Positions 26,950 through 40,200 of a DNA stretch of 64,000 nucleotides are shown here, in pieces (positions within the stretch are counted from its first letter, which is position 1; each line of letters begins with the position of its first letter). The DNA comes from Lineus longissimus. Taxonomy: Eukaryota > Nemertea > Pilidiophora > Heteronemertea > Lineidae. The notes beneath the pieces are model-generated. The model made no database searches. It was given only the letters and a program-made list of their open reading frames with translations, and was not told where the DNA came from. Position numbers and translations under genes: made by a program. The stretch lies in contig NC_088325.1 of the NCBI RefSeq assembly GCF_910592395.1, positions 560,001 through 624,000 on the forward strand. The letters are read 5' to 3'.

Positions 26950-29900
26950 TTCGTACATATTTACGTGGTTTTTCATTCGACTCAAAAACCTCCACGGGGT
27001 GCATATCGTCTTTGGGGGAATAACCTTCAATGGCTTTTCAGAAGCTCAAAGACCTACCTTTATTTCTAGAAGTGTAGAAGTTATCTGTCGTTGTTGTACT
27101 CATGCTATTCACTAAAAACTTTGTTACCATGAAACCACGGGCCTAATTGGTCCGTATTAAATCCAATACGGTTCTAGCGCTTCACTTAAACCTTCCTGTG
27201 AGTCCTATTCAGTGTCATTCGTAACTAGCATCACATTTGTAACCTGCTGGAAGTCCAATTGGATGTCGCTAGCTCTTCGGCATAAGCACCAGCAAGAAAC
27301 TATCATTAGGGTGACGGTGTAGCTAGTCGAGAGCAATTACCACAGTGACAAGAGCTCGCGGGCGCTGATTAGCACGCCGAGGTGACACAAAAACGCATCA
27401 AAGAGTAGGCTGTTTTTAAACTCGGAATCTTAATCAAACCCATTGACAACGCGGCATTCCTGAGATGTGAATTAGCCTCGGAAAGATTTGATATTTGCGG
27501 TAGGACTGGAAGAATATGGTGCACTTTTAATAATAATGACTGCTTTACTACAAAAGTTATATCATTCATACTGGGATGGATATGTCCCGAAGCGGTTCTT
27601 AGATGATGGGTCCCCAATGGGGAACTCTGACTCCCAACACGTCTAAGTTATTGCAACACCTCCGTTGATCGAGAGGACAACGACCATATGTTGATTCGAA
27701 CCCAGCGCTCTTCGATTGGAACCAGTGTATGTCAGTTTGTATTGTTCGAGTTCAACGGGACCGTGACTACAATGCACGGTACCAGTTGGCCTGCCTGATC
27801 AAGCCATTTCACAAAACAAAACGGAATATCGTAATATCAGTCGTATAAGTCGTGGTGTTTTGGCGCCACTATATATGTTGACCATTGGGGAATCATTCTC
27901 TGGCCCAAAATACATCTACCACATATTTCTTTGATAAAACTACCAGTCTGTAAGGTCACATATTATCTGATATCGTTAGGTTGTGAGATGTCGACTAAAT
28001 TACGTCCAGTCCTCACATTATACCACCATGAATATAACAGAGTAGGTACTCAAGAGTAGATTAGCGCGGTGGTAACACTTTGGTAGCTTATTAGGACGCT
28101 GGTATGATAGGGAAAATAAAGGAGTGATGTATATATATGATCGTCTCTGGCGAATTGAGATCGATGCCATTACCGCCAACGGCTTCAACGCACAGTATCG
28201 AAAACCGTTTTCGCAGCCGTGTTTTGATCAGCTCCTGTTGATATTTACCACAATAGACTCAGTCTCTCTCCTCAGATTCTTTCCTTCTGGTTTATTTTCC
28301 CATGCCGGTTAAGGTATATCGACCTCCAAGAAAGTTGTTTCATGGGGGTCGGTACTATTAAGATTTGCCACGATAACCATCCTACTTCGGAATGAAACTA
28401 GTGGCAAGGAATTCAGCAGACTTATTCATCTGCGAGGTAATTAATCGATCAAAAGAAGCCGCCACTGTGCGGTGACGTCATTAGGACATCTGTATGCTTT
28501 GGCGTTACCTTTTGAGCGTGGGAATGGCTACATTTCTAACTATGCAATGAGTAGCGAGGAATTCTTAAGGGACTATTTGTCTGCGGCTTCGTCGGGAAGT
28601 AACCTATTGATTTGCCTCAAAAGAGAGCGAGCCGAAGCAGAGGAAACGAACCAATTGCGCCTCAGACCCTCCTAATACCTCCTCTCATTGAATTAGATTA
28701 GCCCCACATGAGGGCCACTTCCTCAGAGCGAACCGTAATGGCCGCAATAAGCAACGTCGTGTCGCCATAGTAACCAGACGGTCAATTTTGATTTGAAGCC
28801 ATCGATAGCCGCTGCCGAAATGTCCAGCACCCTGTGTCTTAAATTCATGGCCTGTTTTGAATAAATCGATTAGTGACCGAGGGATGCGGTACATCGGGTA
28901 TAAATCGATTTGATTAGGAAACGAAGGCTGTGGGACGCCATGAATAATTGTTGTTTACCCCGACATATTTTTCGTTTCAAGCAAATTGATAGCCCGAGAT
29001 TCCGACTATAGTAACCTGTCATCAGGGCTAGGCAACAATGCCAATTGCACCTGGCGCGAGTATGGAAGCGGAAACGTTCCAATATCGTGTTATCCTTGAA
29101 AATGCCATCAAAAATTCTCGCGACACGAGATGTGGATGATTAGGATTTGATAGACTTGTCCCAGAGGATTAAGAAGAACCCTCAGTCACGTGCGGATGGT
29201 GATAGGCAATGACCTTAGCGAAACCTATAGTCGGCTTCCGAAGTAATTGTCACTGTCCTTTTCGGCGCTGTGCAGCTGATTTATCAAAATAATATTCGCT
29301 GAGGCCAAAAGTAGTTTTGCTTCTTAAGAGGCCGCAGCAGGAAATGCCGCAGTGGAATCGGACCTTAAACAGCGGACAGCGATTTGGCCATACTACATGT
29401 CATAATATCTTACTATTACCAGCTATTGCGGGCCTAGCCAATCAAGCCAATTGGTGCACCTGCTTAATTGGTCCTGGCAAGCCTAATGGAAAATGCATAG
29501 GAAATATCAATAAAGTTGGCTTTTTGGGCGGGTTGTTAAAATAATCCCAACTCCCGACTTCTGACACAATTCTATATATGTCTAGGTATTTACTGGCAAA
29601 ATTTGGAGTGATTTGGATGGAAATTCGATGGGTCCATCTATAGGTTGAAAATTTTGGTAAATCTGTAATGCTTCACTCGTAGCCCGTAGTGTAAATTCCT
29701 GAGAAATTGGGTTTTGGGGGCTTTTCTAGCTGCGCTAGCTCCGAAACTATACATTTGATACAAACTCCCGACTTCAGACGTGGTTGATATAACTCTTAGG
29801 ATAACATTCCCAAGATTTCAGCTTTATTGGAGAAAAATTCATAGTGTCCATAGGGGGGCTGAAAATTGGAGGATTTTCAATTTTTTTCCCAACAAATATG

Positions 29901-32900
29901 CAAAAAATATTACTTTCCACCTACAATTAATCAAAATTTCGCAAACTATCATAAAGTATATCCTTGCGACAATCATTTGTGAAGCTTTCAAAACTTTTGG
30001 CTGATTAATTTGCCCCTAAATCAGCAAAAACCAAACATTTTAGTGTTTGCATGCACCAATGCACAGGAGGCTAATTGCCAGATTAATTCACACCTGTCCA
30101 ATCTCAAACAATAGGAATGATGGAGTCTCCCTCTATTCAAAACAGAGTGTGCTAGGCCTGCCATAGCTGGTACGGGCGGGCGGTGAGTGTGAGTGAGTAG
30201 TATCACTTGTACAAAATAAATAAGGCTAAATCGTGATAAAAGGGACGGCGGAAGGCTCTTCCGTTCTTGAAGTGCAACTTGATTTCAAATCAGTTCACCT
30301 AAAAGCGAAACCAAATGAGCTTTCACCAGGGTTGTTACAGACGAATCCGAGCCACTTCTCGCTAAGATTTCTCGGGTATCAGTCTGCAGTCTAGGCCATA
30401 TTATATCCTTATCTGCTAAAACTCAGCCTCGTTTTTGTACCAATGCATGATAGTGCATTGGTACTGCAATGTACTACCTGTCTGATAGAGAGTAGCCAAA
30501 TGATTATGTGCCACTAAAAGTGTCCCCTGTGACCATACAGTTACCCACATCTGTTTCAATCTTGCTGATATTGGAGAATAGGTTACTCACTGACTGTTTA
30601 TAATATTTATCCTCAAACATATTATCCTATTTAGCTCCAGTAGACAGATTAATAATCCTAAATAATCCTGAAGGATGTGGCTGCCCTTTTTGGGCGTGTT
30701 CTGGGAGGCTTAAAGGGCATTGAGGGTGAAATATCCACTAGGCCTCTCTCTTGATATCTTGACTAATGGTATGCAAAATGTTGATTTCATATCTCAACTG
30801 GTCTCTGCTATATTATTGGTTATAGTCATGAGGGGCAGGGTTCTAAAATGCCAATCAACAGAAAAAAGCTGTCGTCTTAGCGTGGTCTCAGCCAATTAGC
30901 TCAGTATCTATGCACATTTTGGCACATAATGATGCCTTCTTTCAGATGCAAGCGGTCTGATGACTTGTTGATGAATAGTTCTGAGAAATCTTCTAATGAA
31001 CAGTGGCTTGATAGATGCGGTCAAACATGCTAAGAGACACATGTTGGGTGCCATGTTCTGTGAGGCTTAGAGTTCAAGACAGTTGATGTATGATATCCAT
31101 GGGTGCATAATGTCCTAAGGTACCAAAATATAGTCATCTTAAACTGAAATATACCACACATGATGCAAAGTTAGTACTTTGTTAGTGCTCATTTTGCAAA
31201 TCAGAGTTAAAAATCCCGGACATGACCTACTTCCTTGATGCACATTCTGTATACCCTGCACTAGAATGCATGCGTCAGTTAGGCGTTGGCGTAGTGGTAT
31301 TTTCACAATTTGTTAAGTTAGTTCATTGTAGAGTTTGAAGTAACTACTACATATACCATATTGATCATATATATATCCCAAATGTCCACTTAGATTAGTT
31401 AGCATAGCCCCATAGGTTTTTTAATATTTATGAATTTTTTCGATCTTTCACCCATGGGTGGATGGAGCCCATGTGGTCAGCATGAGCTAGTAGCTAAGTT
31501 TAGTTAGGGGAGACTTTTTTTATTTGTTGGTGCTCGGATCCGCCGACCTCCCGATGTCCGAAATAAGAAAAAAAATAAAAATTTTATATCTAGCCAGTCT
31601 CGGATCCGCCGATTCGAACATTACCGATTTTACAAAAAAAATAATTTTTTTTAAATTTTGAACTCCGACGCCCGACAGTAACTTAAAAGACTAATAGTTG
31701 TCCAACAGACAACATGCTTGGGGTTGTTTCTTTTGGATTGCTATCCAGTCAATCACGGATGCCTCTCCATCCCGGAAATGGTTTATGGCTATATTGAGCG
31801 TGTCCTAATTAGAGTCTGACCTGCTTGCAGCGGATATGCCACTCAGGATACCAAACCGACGCCATCAGATAAGGCGGGAACTGATATCAATTACATCTTC
31901 CTGGTCTGGATCGTAGACTTTATGTGATGTCTTAAAGACCGAGTCTGGGTATAAAAGGCTAATCATCTGTCACGACCCCAGTTCTCCAACTAACTAGGTT
32001 GCTACCAGGCCTCCAACAGTCATAATCAAATTATCCCAAATAACTTTGTCAATAGACTGTGGAACCTCTTCACAAGTGTCAGTCATGTCTATGAATATCT
32101 AATGAACATCATACTCAAAGCTCGAATCCTGTCTTTCAGCCAATAGCAGGGAAATTCAATTATTAGGGGGTTTCCTTTCAATATTTTGAATGTGAGTGAC
32201 AGCTACTAGCCTAACGTATAAGCCCGCCTCCACTAGCCTAGAACGAATCAGGATGCTGCACTGAGCACTCCAACATTTTGCTGGCTGCCAGGAAAACTTC
32301 AAAGCCATGCTATTTAGGTTATCACAGTGGGTACTTGAGTTTGCTAGATAAGCTGTCGGCATCAATTAGTGAACTCAAGCAGTTGATTTCCTCGGGGAGG
32401 ATAATTCTTGATTTTGGGGAATTGGTTTAGATATATTTTGTGTATCCTGTCTGAAATACTAAATAAATTGATATTCCGAAGTTTTATAATTTTTTTAATT
32501 GTTTATAACCTTTGACATTGAAATCATTGAAATCACAGCCCTTTCATAGCCTCTGGTAAATTTGCACAGCAATACAGCTTTAAGAAAAAATGGGGATTAA
32601 AAACCCTGCCCATAAAGTTAAATGATAGTTCCATTACGAAAACAATTTGACACATAGATACAGATTATTCCCATTTGTGTCCCATGTATGGGGTCTTGTC
32701 TGAATTGGGATACCACGCTCTCACAAGGTCAATAACACAGTTGGGCATGATGTCCCGATGATGGCCGTATGTCACAAACCTTCTTCCATGTCTTCTTGTG
32801 TTTTGATCAGCCAGAAGTAAATTTTGTTGAAATAAATTTATAAATATTTTGCAAGGACCATTTTGCAAGGCATCTCAATTTATTTGAATTTCTCTTGAGA

Positions 32901-32990
32901 TGGTCATATGGCACACTTCTGTAGTCTTCAAATAAAATAAAAATACTTTCAAAAACTTTTGTTTCAATTTAATGAACAAACCATCGAACT
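26950..32990. other. Six kilobases without a recognisable gene
   Basis: Only short random frames. A weak duplication links 29545-29690 and 29765-29900 (CTCCCGACTTC...), CTCGGATCCGCCGA occurs twice at 31535-31610, and a perfect hairpin lies at 30437-30464. A regulatory or noncoding-RNA role cannot be judged from sequence alone. Confidence 0.5.
30437..30464. repeat. Perfect short hairpin
   Basis: GTACCAATGCA, six-base loop TGATAG, TGCATTGGTAC: an 11-bp perfect inverted repeat in otherwise featureless sequence. Confidence 0.9.
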
Positions 32991-32993
32991 TTA

Positions 32994-33195
32994 AGGCCTG
33001 TGAACACTAGCAAAATATTAGCAACATTTTTACAACATTTGCGGTTGCAACAAATGTTACAAAAATGTTGCATAGTGTGTACAGAGCAAAACGCGTCTTA
33101 CAACATGTTGTAAAATTGTTGTAAAAATGTTGCAAATTAAATGCAATGCAATTCTTTGTTGCATGTTGTAACAATGTTGCAAACTCTTCAGCCAA
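32994..33195. mobile_element. Palindrome-rich MITE-like element (AACATGTTGTAA)
   Basis: Dense short palindromes (ACAACATGTTGT, CATTTTTACAACATTTGC and its inverse GTTGTAAAAATGTTGC). Termini not defined. Confidence 0.5.
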
Positions 33196-33586
33196 TCAGA
33201 AATAGGATTTGGGTCATGTGATCTACCTGAGGTCATGTGAACCTCCAGAATATCTTTCGAGGTGTCTGTCAAAGGCCATAGTTTGAAACTTGCCTGAAGT
33301 CGAACTGAACACCAGAGAGGAAGCGGTTTTAACACTGGTAACTCTCGTGTGCACCGTTCGAAAATGCAACCTTTTGGGATAATTCCCCTAAATTCGTCAC
33401 TGGATAAGTCATTGATTAAAACTACAATGCTTAGTTTCGTCATCCACCTCAATCGTTGGTACGTCGGTCACCTATAACTTTTTGATTTGTGTCACTTAAT
33501 CGGGCGATGTCACCTAATCAGTTGATTTTTGTCACTTATTCAGTACGGTGACCTAATCGGGCGATGTCACCTTTTGTCATGTTTGC

Positions 33587-33792
33587 TTGTAACACGACCA
33601 TCCCGGTCAAACACGGCCGAGAGCTGCACATGGCAAGCCGATGGCGCTCAAGAGTTGGCTCCAAGTCACTTGAGTGACGATATTGCTCATGGTCAAGAGT
33701 CGCCATGTGCTCATCTAGACCAAGTAGCGACAGTCATCAATGGAAAGTTCATGGACTTAACATTTTCAGACCGATATCAGTTTACGGTATAA
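33587..33792 (+). pseudogene. Orphan tail fragment of a paralogous IgSF receptor
   Basis: The frame ending at 33792 aligns to the very end of the receptor tail: TAESCTWQ / TAESSSRQ, DGAQEL / NGAQEM, PCAHLDQVATV / LYAHLDPVAPV and GKFMDL / GEYLDF. DNA identity is also visible. Both terminal tyrosines are replaced (Cys and Phe), destroying the ITIM. No Ig, FN3 or TM exon is recognisable upstream, so this is probably the remnant of a tandem duplicate, 375 bp before the intact gene's start codon. Confidence 0.65.
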
Positions 33793-34167
33793 GTGACCAC
33801 GAGTTGAGAGTATAATGTATATCATGCTTCTTTGTTCTTTGCTAATTATATCATATTTTATATTCGCCTGTCAAACTTCTGTTTGCTATTTTTTTGTCAC
33901 GGAAAATCTGTTGTTTGAGTTAGAGACCATATACACATCTGATAGTTTGCCAAGTCAACGATCGGAAGGAATACCAGACCAGTAGGTCAGATCGACCAAC
34001 ATAACGTCATCTGGTCACAAAATTTGATACCTTACCATCACATGATCCTGAGTCATCATTCTTGATGCCGAGAGTAGTTATCGCGTTCAAATGGAGTTAC
34101 TTTAGATATTAGTGTAAACTAATCTCTCCATGCTCGAATTTCCCAGCCAACTACAACTCTGATCGCG

Positions 34168-34213
34168 ATGAAACTTCTACAACTTTCGATACTTTCAGTA
34201 CTCTTGATCAGAG
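34168..34213 (+). CDS. IgSF exon 1: signal peptide
   Basis: ATG followed by a short hydrophobic leader (MKLLQLSILSVLLIRG). It ends in phase 1 at a strong donor (GAG|GTAAGT). The G of the last codon joins GT of the next exon to give glycine at a plausible cleavage region. Confidence 0.8.
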
Positions 34214-37200
34214 GTAAGTCATTTTTGCGTAGTTTACATTTTTATTATTGCGGTGATTGCTGTTCACTGCTGCAATATTGTTATTAGTAAAACAGAGTTG
34301 GCTATTCATTCCTGATTGTCACGGCTATGGTACTATAAGGAAGGGCAAGGTAAAAAACCTTGGGTAAAGCTAATCAAGTCGGTTACCCTTGGGCAGCCCT
34401 GTGAAGTCACTAATTTACTATAATCGAATCGACAGCTAAAGCTAATAGCCATAAGCATAACAGTCCCAACCTAAAAACTAAACCAAGAAAACTGGAATCA
34501 GCGGCCAACTTCAAATTAAAAAATTCACTCAAAAAAAAGTCACTCAAAACATTTGCTTCGTATCACAATTTTTTCATTCGAATATTCTTCTATTCCCACT
34601 ATTGATCCACCTCGTTAACATTGTTACAATGTTATTTCGTAATGTGTTGGTCTGTTTGCATTGACAAAAGATCGTGTCTTCATTTTCTAATCTTAGGTAC
34701 TCCTGAGGTAAAGATAACGACTACCACCAGCAATTCAAGTCCACGCATCGGAGAAACGATAACGCTGAGTTGTAACATTGCGGGTGGAACCGCCAGCGAT
34801 ATAAGGTGGTCGAATTCCTTCTTTTCTATCGGAAAGGTTACCAACGATTGCTTAGTTGCTTCAAAGCGGTACAAATCAAGAGTAACAAACATTCAATGTG
34901 ATACGAATAATTATAATTTTCAATTAAGTAATGTTAAACCTTTGGACGGCGGGGTTTGGTGGTGTGAGGCTAACATACATTGGAAACCAAGCTACCTGTT
35001 AGTTTCAGGTAAGTTTAAAAAACGCATAAATCAATGCAGAACACAAATTCATCCTTAAAAGGGAAAGTGAAACGACAGAACGATAACGGGAAGTTGTCAT
35101 TAAGAAGGCCGCAACCAGGTTGAGATGATTTTTGTAGGTGAGATGCTGGAGTGATGGCCATAAACCATGTTTGATGTTTTCGATATGCAGCACTGATAAT
35201 CGCCCTTCTAAGAGAAGACAGTGTCAATATCTCGGAATTTGGAATGCTCCTTATTATGCGATTACTGACGTCAAACCAGGAGGACCACATCAGTTGAGTG
35301 CTGGTCAGACGTGTGTAGGACATAATAGAAAAACGTACAACCAAAATCACCAGAGCGCTGCGAAGCCACTCGAAACATCGCCTTCGTATCATCATTTTTT
35401 CGATGGATTAATCCTCTATTCCACTTAAAAGTTCCTCCTTGTAAACATGTTGTTTCAAAGCTACTTTGTACTGTGTTGGCCCGTGTGTATACTTCGACAA
35501 AAGATCGTGTTGCTTTTCCAGTTTCAGTTAATCCTGCGGTAACGAATACCATCAGCAATTTACGACCACGCCTCGAAGAAACGATAACGCTGAGTTGTAA
35601 CATTGCGAGTGGAACCGCCAGCGATGTCAAGTGGTGGCACTTTATCATGGATGAAGAAATTGTTACCGACAATTGCTTTGTTGTTTCAAACTCTAAAAAA
35701 TCAAGATTAACAAACATTCAATGTGATACGAATAATTATAATTTTCAATTAAGTAATGTTCAACTTTCGGACCAGGGGAATTGGTTGTGTGAGGCTGATG
35801 GACAAGTAGCCATAAGCAGGCTGAGTTTGGATGTTTTAGGTAAGTTTGAAAAATACATAAATCAATGCAGAACACAATTCTTCCTTAAAGGAGATAGTGA
35901 AACGACGGAACGATATATAATATATAATAGGGAAGTTGTAACGAAAGGCCGCAACCAGGTTGAGATTATATGTTTGGTAAGATGCTGGATGCTTTTCAAA
36001 TCATTTTATGATATGTATTAATACCTTTTACGTAACGTTTTTAGGTAATGTATCTAGGCCTATTTATTTTCATCTCTGTGAGGCGCCGCGATATAAACAT
36101 GAGCGGCGCCATACAAATATCGTTTTATTATTATTATTATATGGAGCGATGGCCACTAACCAGTTTGATGTTTTCAGTATGTTAAAAAAGTCAATGCAGC
36201 ACTGAAAATCGCTCTTATAAGAGAAGAGTGTTAATATCTCGGAATTTGGATTGTTCCTTATTAAGCCGAGACATTTTTAACGTCAAACCAGGAGGACCAC
36301 ATCTGTTGAGAAATCGCGAGATGAGTAATCATTACTTTCCTGCCTGCCCCAAGATCTTCTACTTCACCGGACCATAACAATCACCATTTGTCTGGTGCCA
36401 TGAAATTCTACATTCAATGGCAGTGTGTCCGAAGACAATACAGAGGCTACATGCACCTACATGTATGTCCAAGCAGACGACTGACTTTCAGGGGATTTAG
36501 TGATAATCCCTGAACTATTTTGAAGAGGCCATATTTAGGATCATTTTCTTGCACTTGCATTCTACCGCGAGGGAGCATGGCATGTAGTAGGAGCTGGTAC
36601 AAGAGCTTAATAACAATCATACGCTGTTTCATACGCTGTTTGGTATGACTCAGTGGTGTTTTTTTACTTTATCGTATGAACATTGGCCAAAAGCTGTTTG
36701 TAAAGCCACACTCGCGGGATTTCCAATGTTTTTTCAATCGATGTGTTCACCTTTTTTTGAAACCCGTAAAAATCATAACACATCCTAGTCTAATACCACT
36801 AGGAACCAACGTCAGTGGCGCCAATGCCGGGGGCCTAATTCTAAACGATTTTATTTGTGTTATTCGCAACAGGAATATATTCATACGTTTTAAATGTTAT
36901 ATACGATGCGAAAGAAATGCTAACTGTTAATAGTTTGTCCTATAAGTTTTCTGTTTCATTCATAAATTACACGAATTTGATTCTTGTTATGCACGTGCTG
37001 CTTATTTCAATAACAAATTTCATGATAAAAAATCGACGACTAACTCTGTAATATACGTTGTCCCTTACGAATTAGCTCCCGATTGGTTGCCAGTGTGTAG
37101 CCACTATGAGCCAATCGTGAGGCAAACTCACAAATGTAATGCATGAGTCTGCACGTGACAGACTAAACACATCTCAGGCACTCAATTAAGAGAGTAGCTT

Positions 37201-40200
37201 CACGCCAAGTATGGAACCTCACTTAAATATCAACAGAAAAGAACAGACAAGAACATAATTGGATTGTGACAGATTACCATGGATGAGATAGCTCCCCGCT
37301 ATAGCCTCGGTCTCATGAATGTTCGCCTTTTCAGGTTTAATATTTGCAATACATTCTGTGGCGGGTGGTTCTCCAACTGAGGTTGGCATCTCGCGATTTC
37401 GCATTCCGCATCTCGCGGTTTATAATAAGCCTTGTCAGTGGGAAGAAGCAAGGGTGCGCCTGTTGGTACAGCTTCAAAGAAGCCACCATCCAAGTTTTAA
37501 TTTCGAGGGGGATCTTGTAGATTTACAGGGGGGGTCGTTGAGTTTAAAGTTTAATATGGCACGACTTGTTGAAAAAGAATCGGGTGATACAAAACACAAT
37601 GTAATCTGTCTTGAATTCTAGATGCACCAGATACTTTGCAAATGAAAACCAACTACACAGGAAAAAGTGTTCATCCATAGATCTATGATGGCGATTGATT
37701 ATCTAGGTTCCATCCATAGGCCCAACCATGGATAGATGATGGAGAATCCCCATCATATATCCACTGTTAGACTTGGTGACTGAACTGCTACTCCGATGGG
37801 TTTATACTTTACTGCATATGGTCATTTTTAGGGGAACCAACGGCAGTGGGCCTATGATGGAATTTCCAACATTAGGTTGTCCATGGGCCATCAGTGCATC
37901 CACCCATGGGCCCATCAATGATCCATGCATGGACAATTCTGCCTGTGTACCTCTCGATCATGAGCCGGCATATTTTCAACTACAAATATCTCCCTGTAAA
38001 TATCAGACTATACATGTAGTAATTACCACTGGTCAGTTTCATAAACACTTCTTTGAAGTGCAATCTTTGCCAAATAGCCTTCCACCATGCAAACTTCGAA
38101 TACCTAATTATTTGGCCAAAATGGGTTGGATTTCTATTTAAAACCAACTCTATAGAGCTTTGTTTTAGCATGCTACACCAATCTCTTAGGTTTTGCCTTA
38201 GATTAATCAGTTACACCTTCTGTTTTCAGTTTCGCCTGATGTTGAAGTCAAAATCAGTAAGACAACTGTGAATGAACATGAATCCGTGCGGTTTGAATGT
38301 GCTACCAGCGGAGGCTACGCGAAGCGCATCGAGCGGTACCAGTGGCTTTGGATGAAGAGCGGCTCCACTGTGGAACAGGTTATCCAAGACTCCGAGACCA
38401 GCACGCAGAATGGGGAGTTTTTCGAGTTCGTGCGCATACCATACGACAGGAGTGGGACGTACTCGTGTAAGGCTTGGAATCTTGGTGGGATGGGACAGGC
38501 ATCGGCAGTCCTGACTGTGCATTGTAAGTTTGGTTCTACATTCTTTGTGATATATCTACTGAGATATTTAACTGAATCTTCTAATCCAAACTGAAAATCC
38601 TTCTGAAATTCCTTTCCATATATTTGTGATCACTTTGAATACCGTTACAACTATTCATTAGCTCATCTGTCTGACAACAAATCATTTAAAATTATTGCTT
38701 TGTAATTAAATAGGTGGAAACATAGTATAATGTCTGTGAAGGGTTTACAGAGAAGGAGCAGAAGGAATTCACAGAGGTCCTGGCGAAGGACTGAAAAGAA
38801 CTTAACAGTTTTTATCCGTTTACAAAATCTTTCCCCGATGCAGTGCACACTGCATTATGCATTGGCCACTGAACACTTCCTTTTCACCCACAGTTTCTCC
38901 TAGAATAGACCCAGAGGCCAACATGAAGTATGACGTGGTGGGTGAGATAGGCAAAGAGGCATCGTTTGAACTGTTCATCATCGCCAACCCGACTCCGGCA
39001 ACAACTGGTTACACCTGGTCCAAAGATGACAACATTCTTTCGAACTCATCGTCCGAATATGAAATCATATCCGGCCCGACGTCGAGCAAGTTGGTCATCG
39101 AACACGTCAAATCCTCCGATTATGGGAACTATTCGTGCTCTGTGAAAACGAGCAGATTTCAAGTGAAGGTTTTCAAATTTAAGCTTTTCAAACCAGGTAA
39201 GTTGTATCATCTGTTGTTAGTGGTTTCCCTACGGAGATGGGTGTATTTCAATGGCCACCTCAAGAGTACATTCTGAAGCCCTTGGTAGGAATGGGGTTCC
39301 AGAAGAATCTAATAGTGTGACTACGTGTATCGAATAGTGAGAGAGAAGGAGTTCGAGGCCAATCTGCCCTGTGCTAGATAACTTTATTTGAACTGAACTA
39401 AAACATGACAGATACAAAACTATCACAATACATTACGATGTCAGAAAGGTAATGATTGGTCAAGCTATTGTACAGATAGGCGTGACACGAGCGTCCGGCT
39501 CGGGGGCGGAGCAGTGTAGACGTGCTTGCAGAGTCCGAATGGTTCCCACAGTAGGTATAAAATTCCGCCGAATTCTTTTAATTTTGAAGCCAACATTTTT
39601 AGGTCAAATTACCCCCCAAAACCAATTACACAAGATTATTTAATATGTTTCGAGATATGGAATCTGAGAGGTTTTAGGAACTCTGAAGGATTTATTTAAG
39701 GACCCAGAAGAGGTTAATGGCAATAAAAAAATCAGAAGACGAAGGTCTACAGTAATAATGTATCTCGTAGTGTATAAAAAAAACCGGAGGGCAAAATTCT
39801 TTGATTCCATCCATAATTTCGAGTGAAGTGCGTATCAAACAACTAAATATCAATCACAACCGTTCAGTACCTACTCGATACTCGAATGAAACAAGCAATT
39901 ATACAACCAAGGACCTCCAGCTCGGTATTGATTCCTTAAATCCGACACAATCGTGGTCGTTGCCCTGTTAACCGTTTGGGTGCCAAATGACATTTTAGGG
40001 TAAAAACCCCCCCCCCCCCCAAGGTCTTCGGACATGTTAGAAGGTCAATACAACGCATCATGAACCATTCACCTGTGGTTGTGTTTTAAGGCTGTATATG
40101 TGTCTATGCTGTCAGAAAGTGACATCACAGGAAATCGTGACGTCAATTCCAAACTTATGTACATGTAGTTCGTGATTCCAACACTGAGACGTTGAAAGAC

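Larger units (their letters stand above)
34545..36310 (+). repeat. Tandem genomic duplication containing Ig1 and Ig2 exons and intron flanks
   Basis: Unit 1 (about 34545-35310) and unit 2 (about 35375-36310) match through the upstream intron (GACAAAAGATCGTGT), the Ig exon and the downstream intron (AATCAATGCAGAACACAA, GGCCGCAACCAGGTTGAGAT, GTCAAACCAGGAGGACCACAT). Unit 2 is longer by about 170 bp because of an insertion near 35985-36150. Confidence 0.85.
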
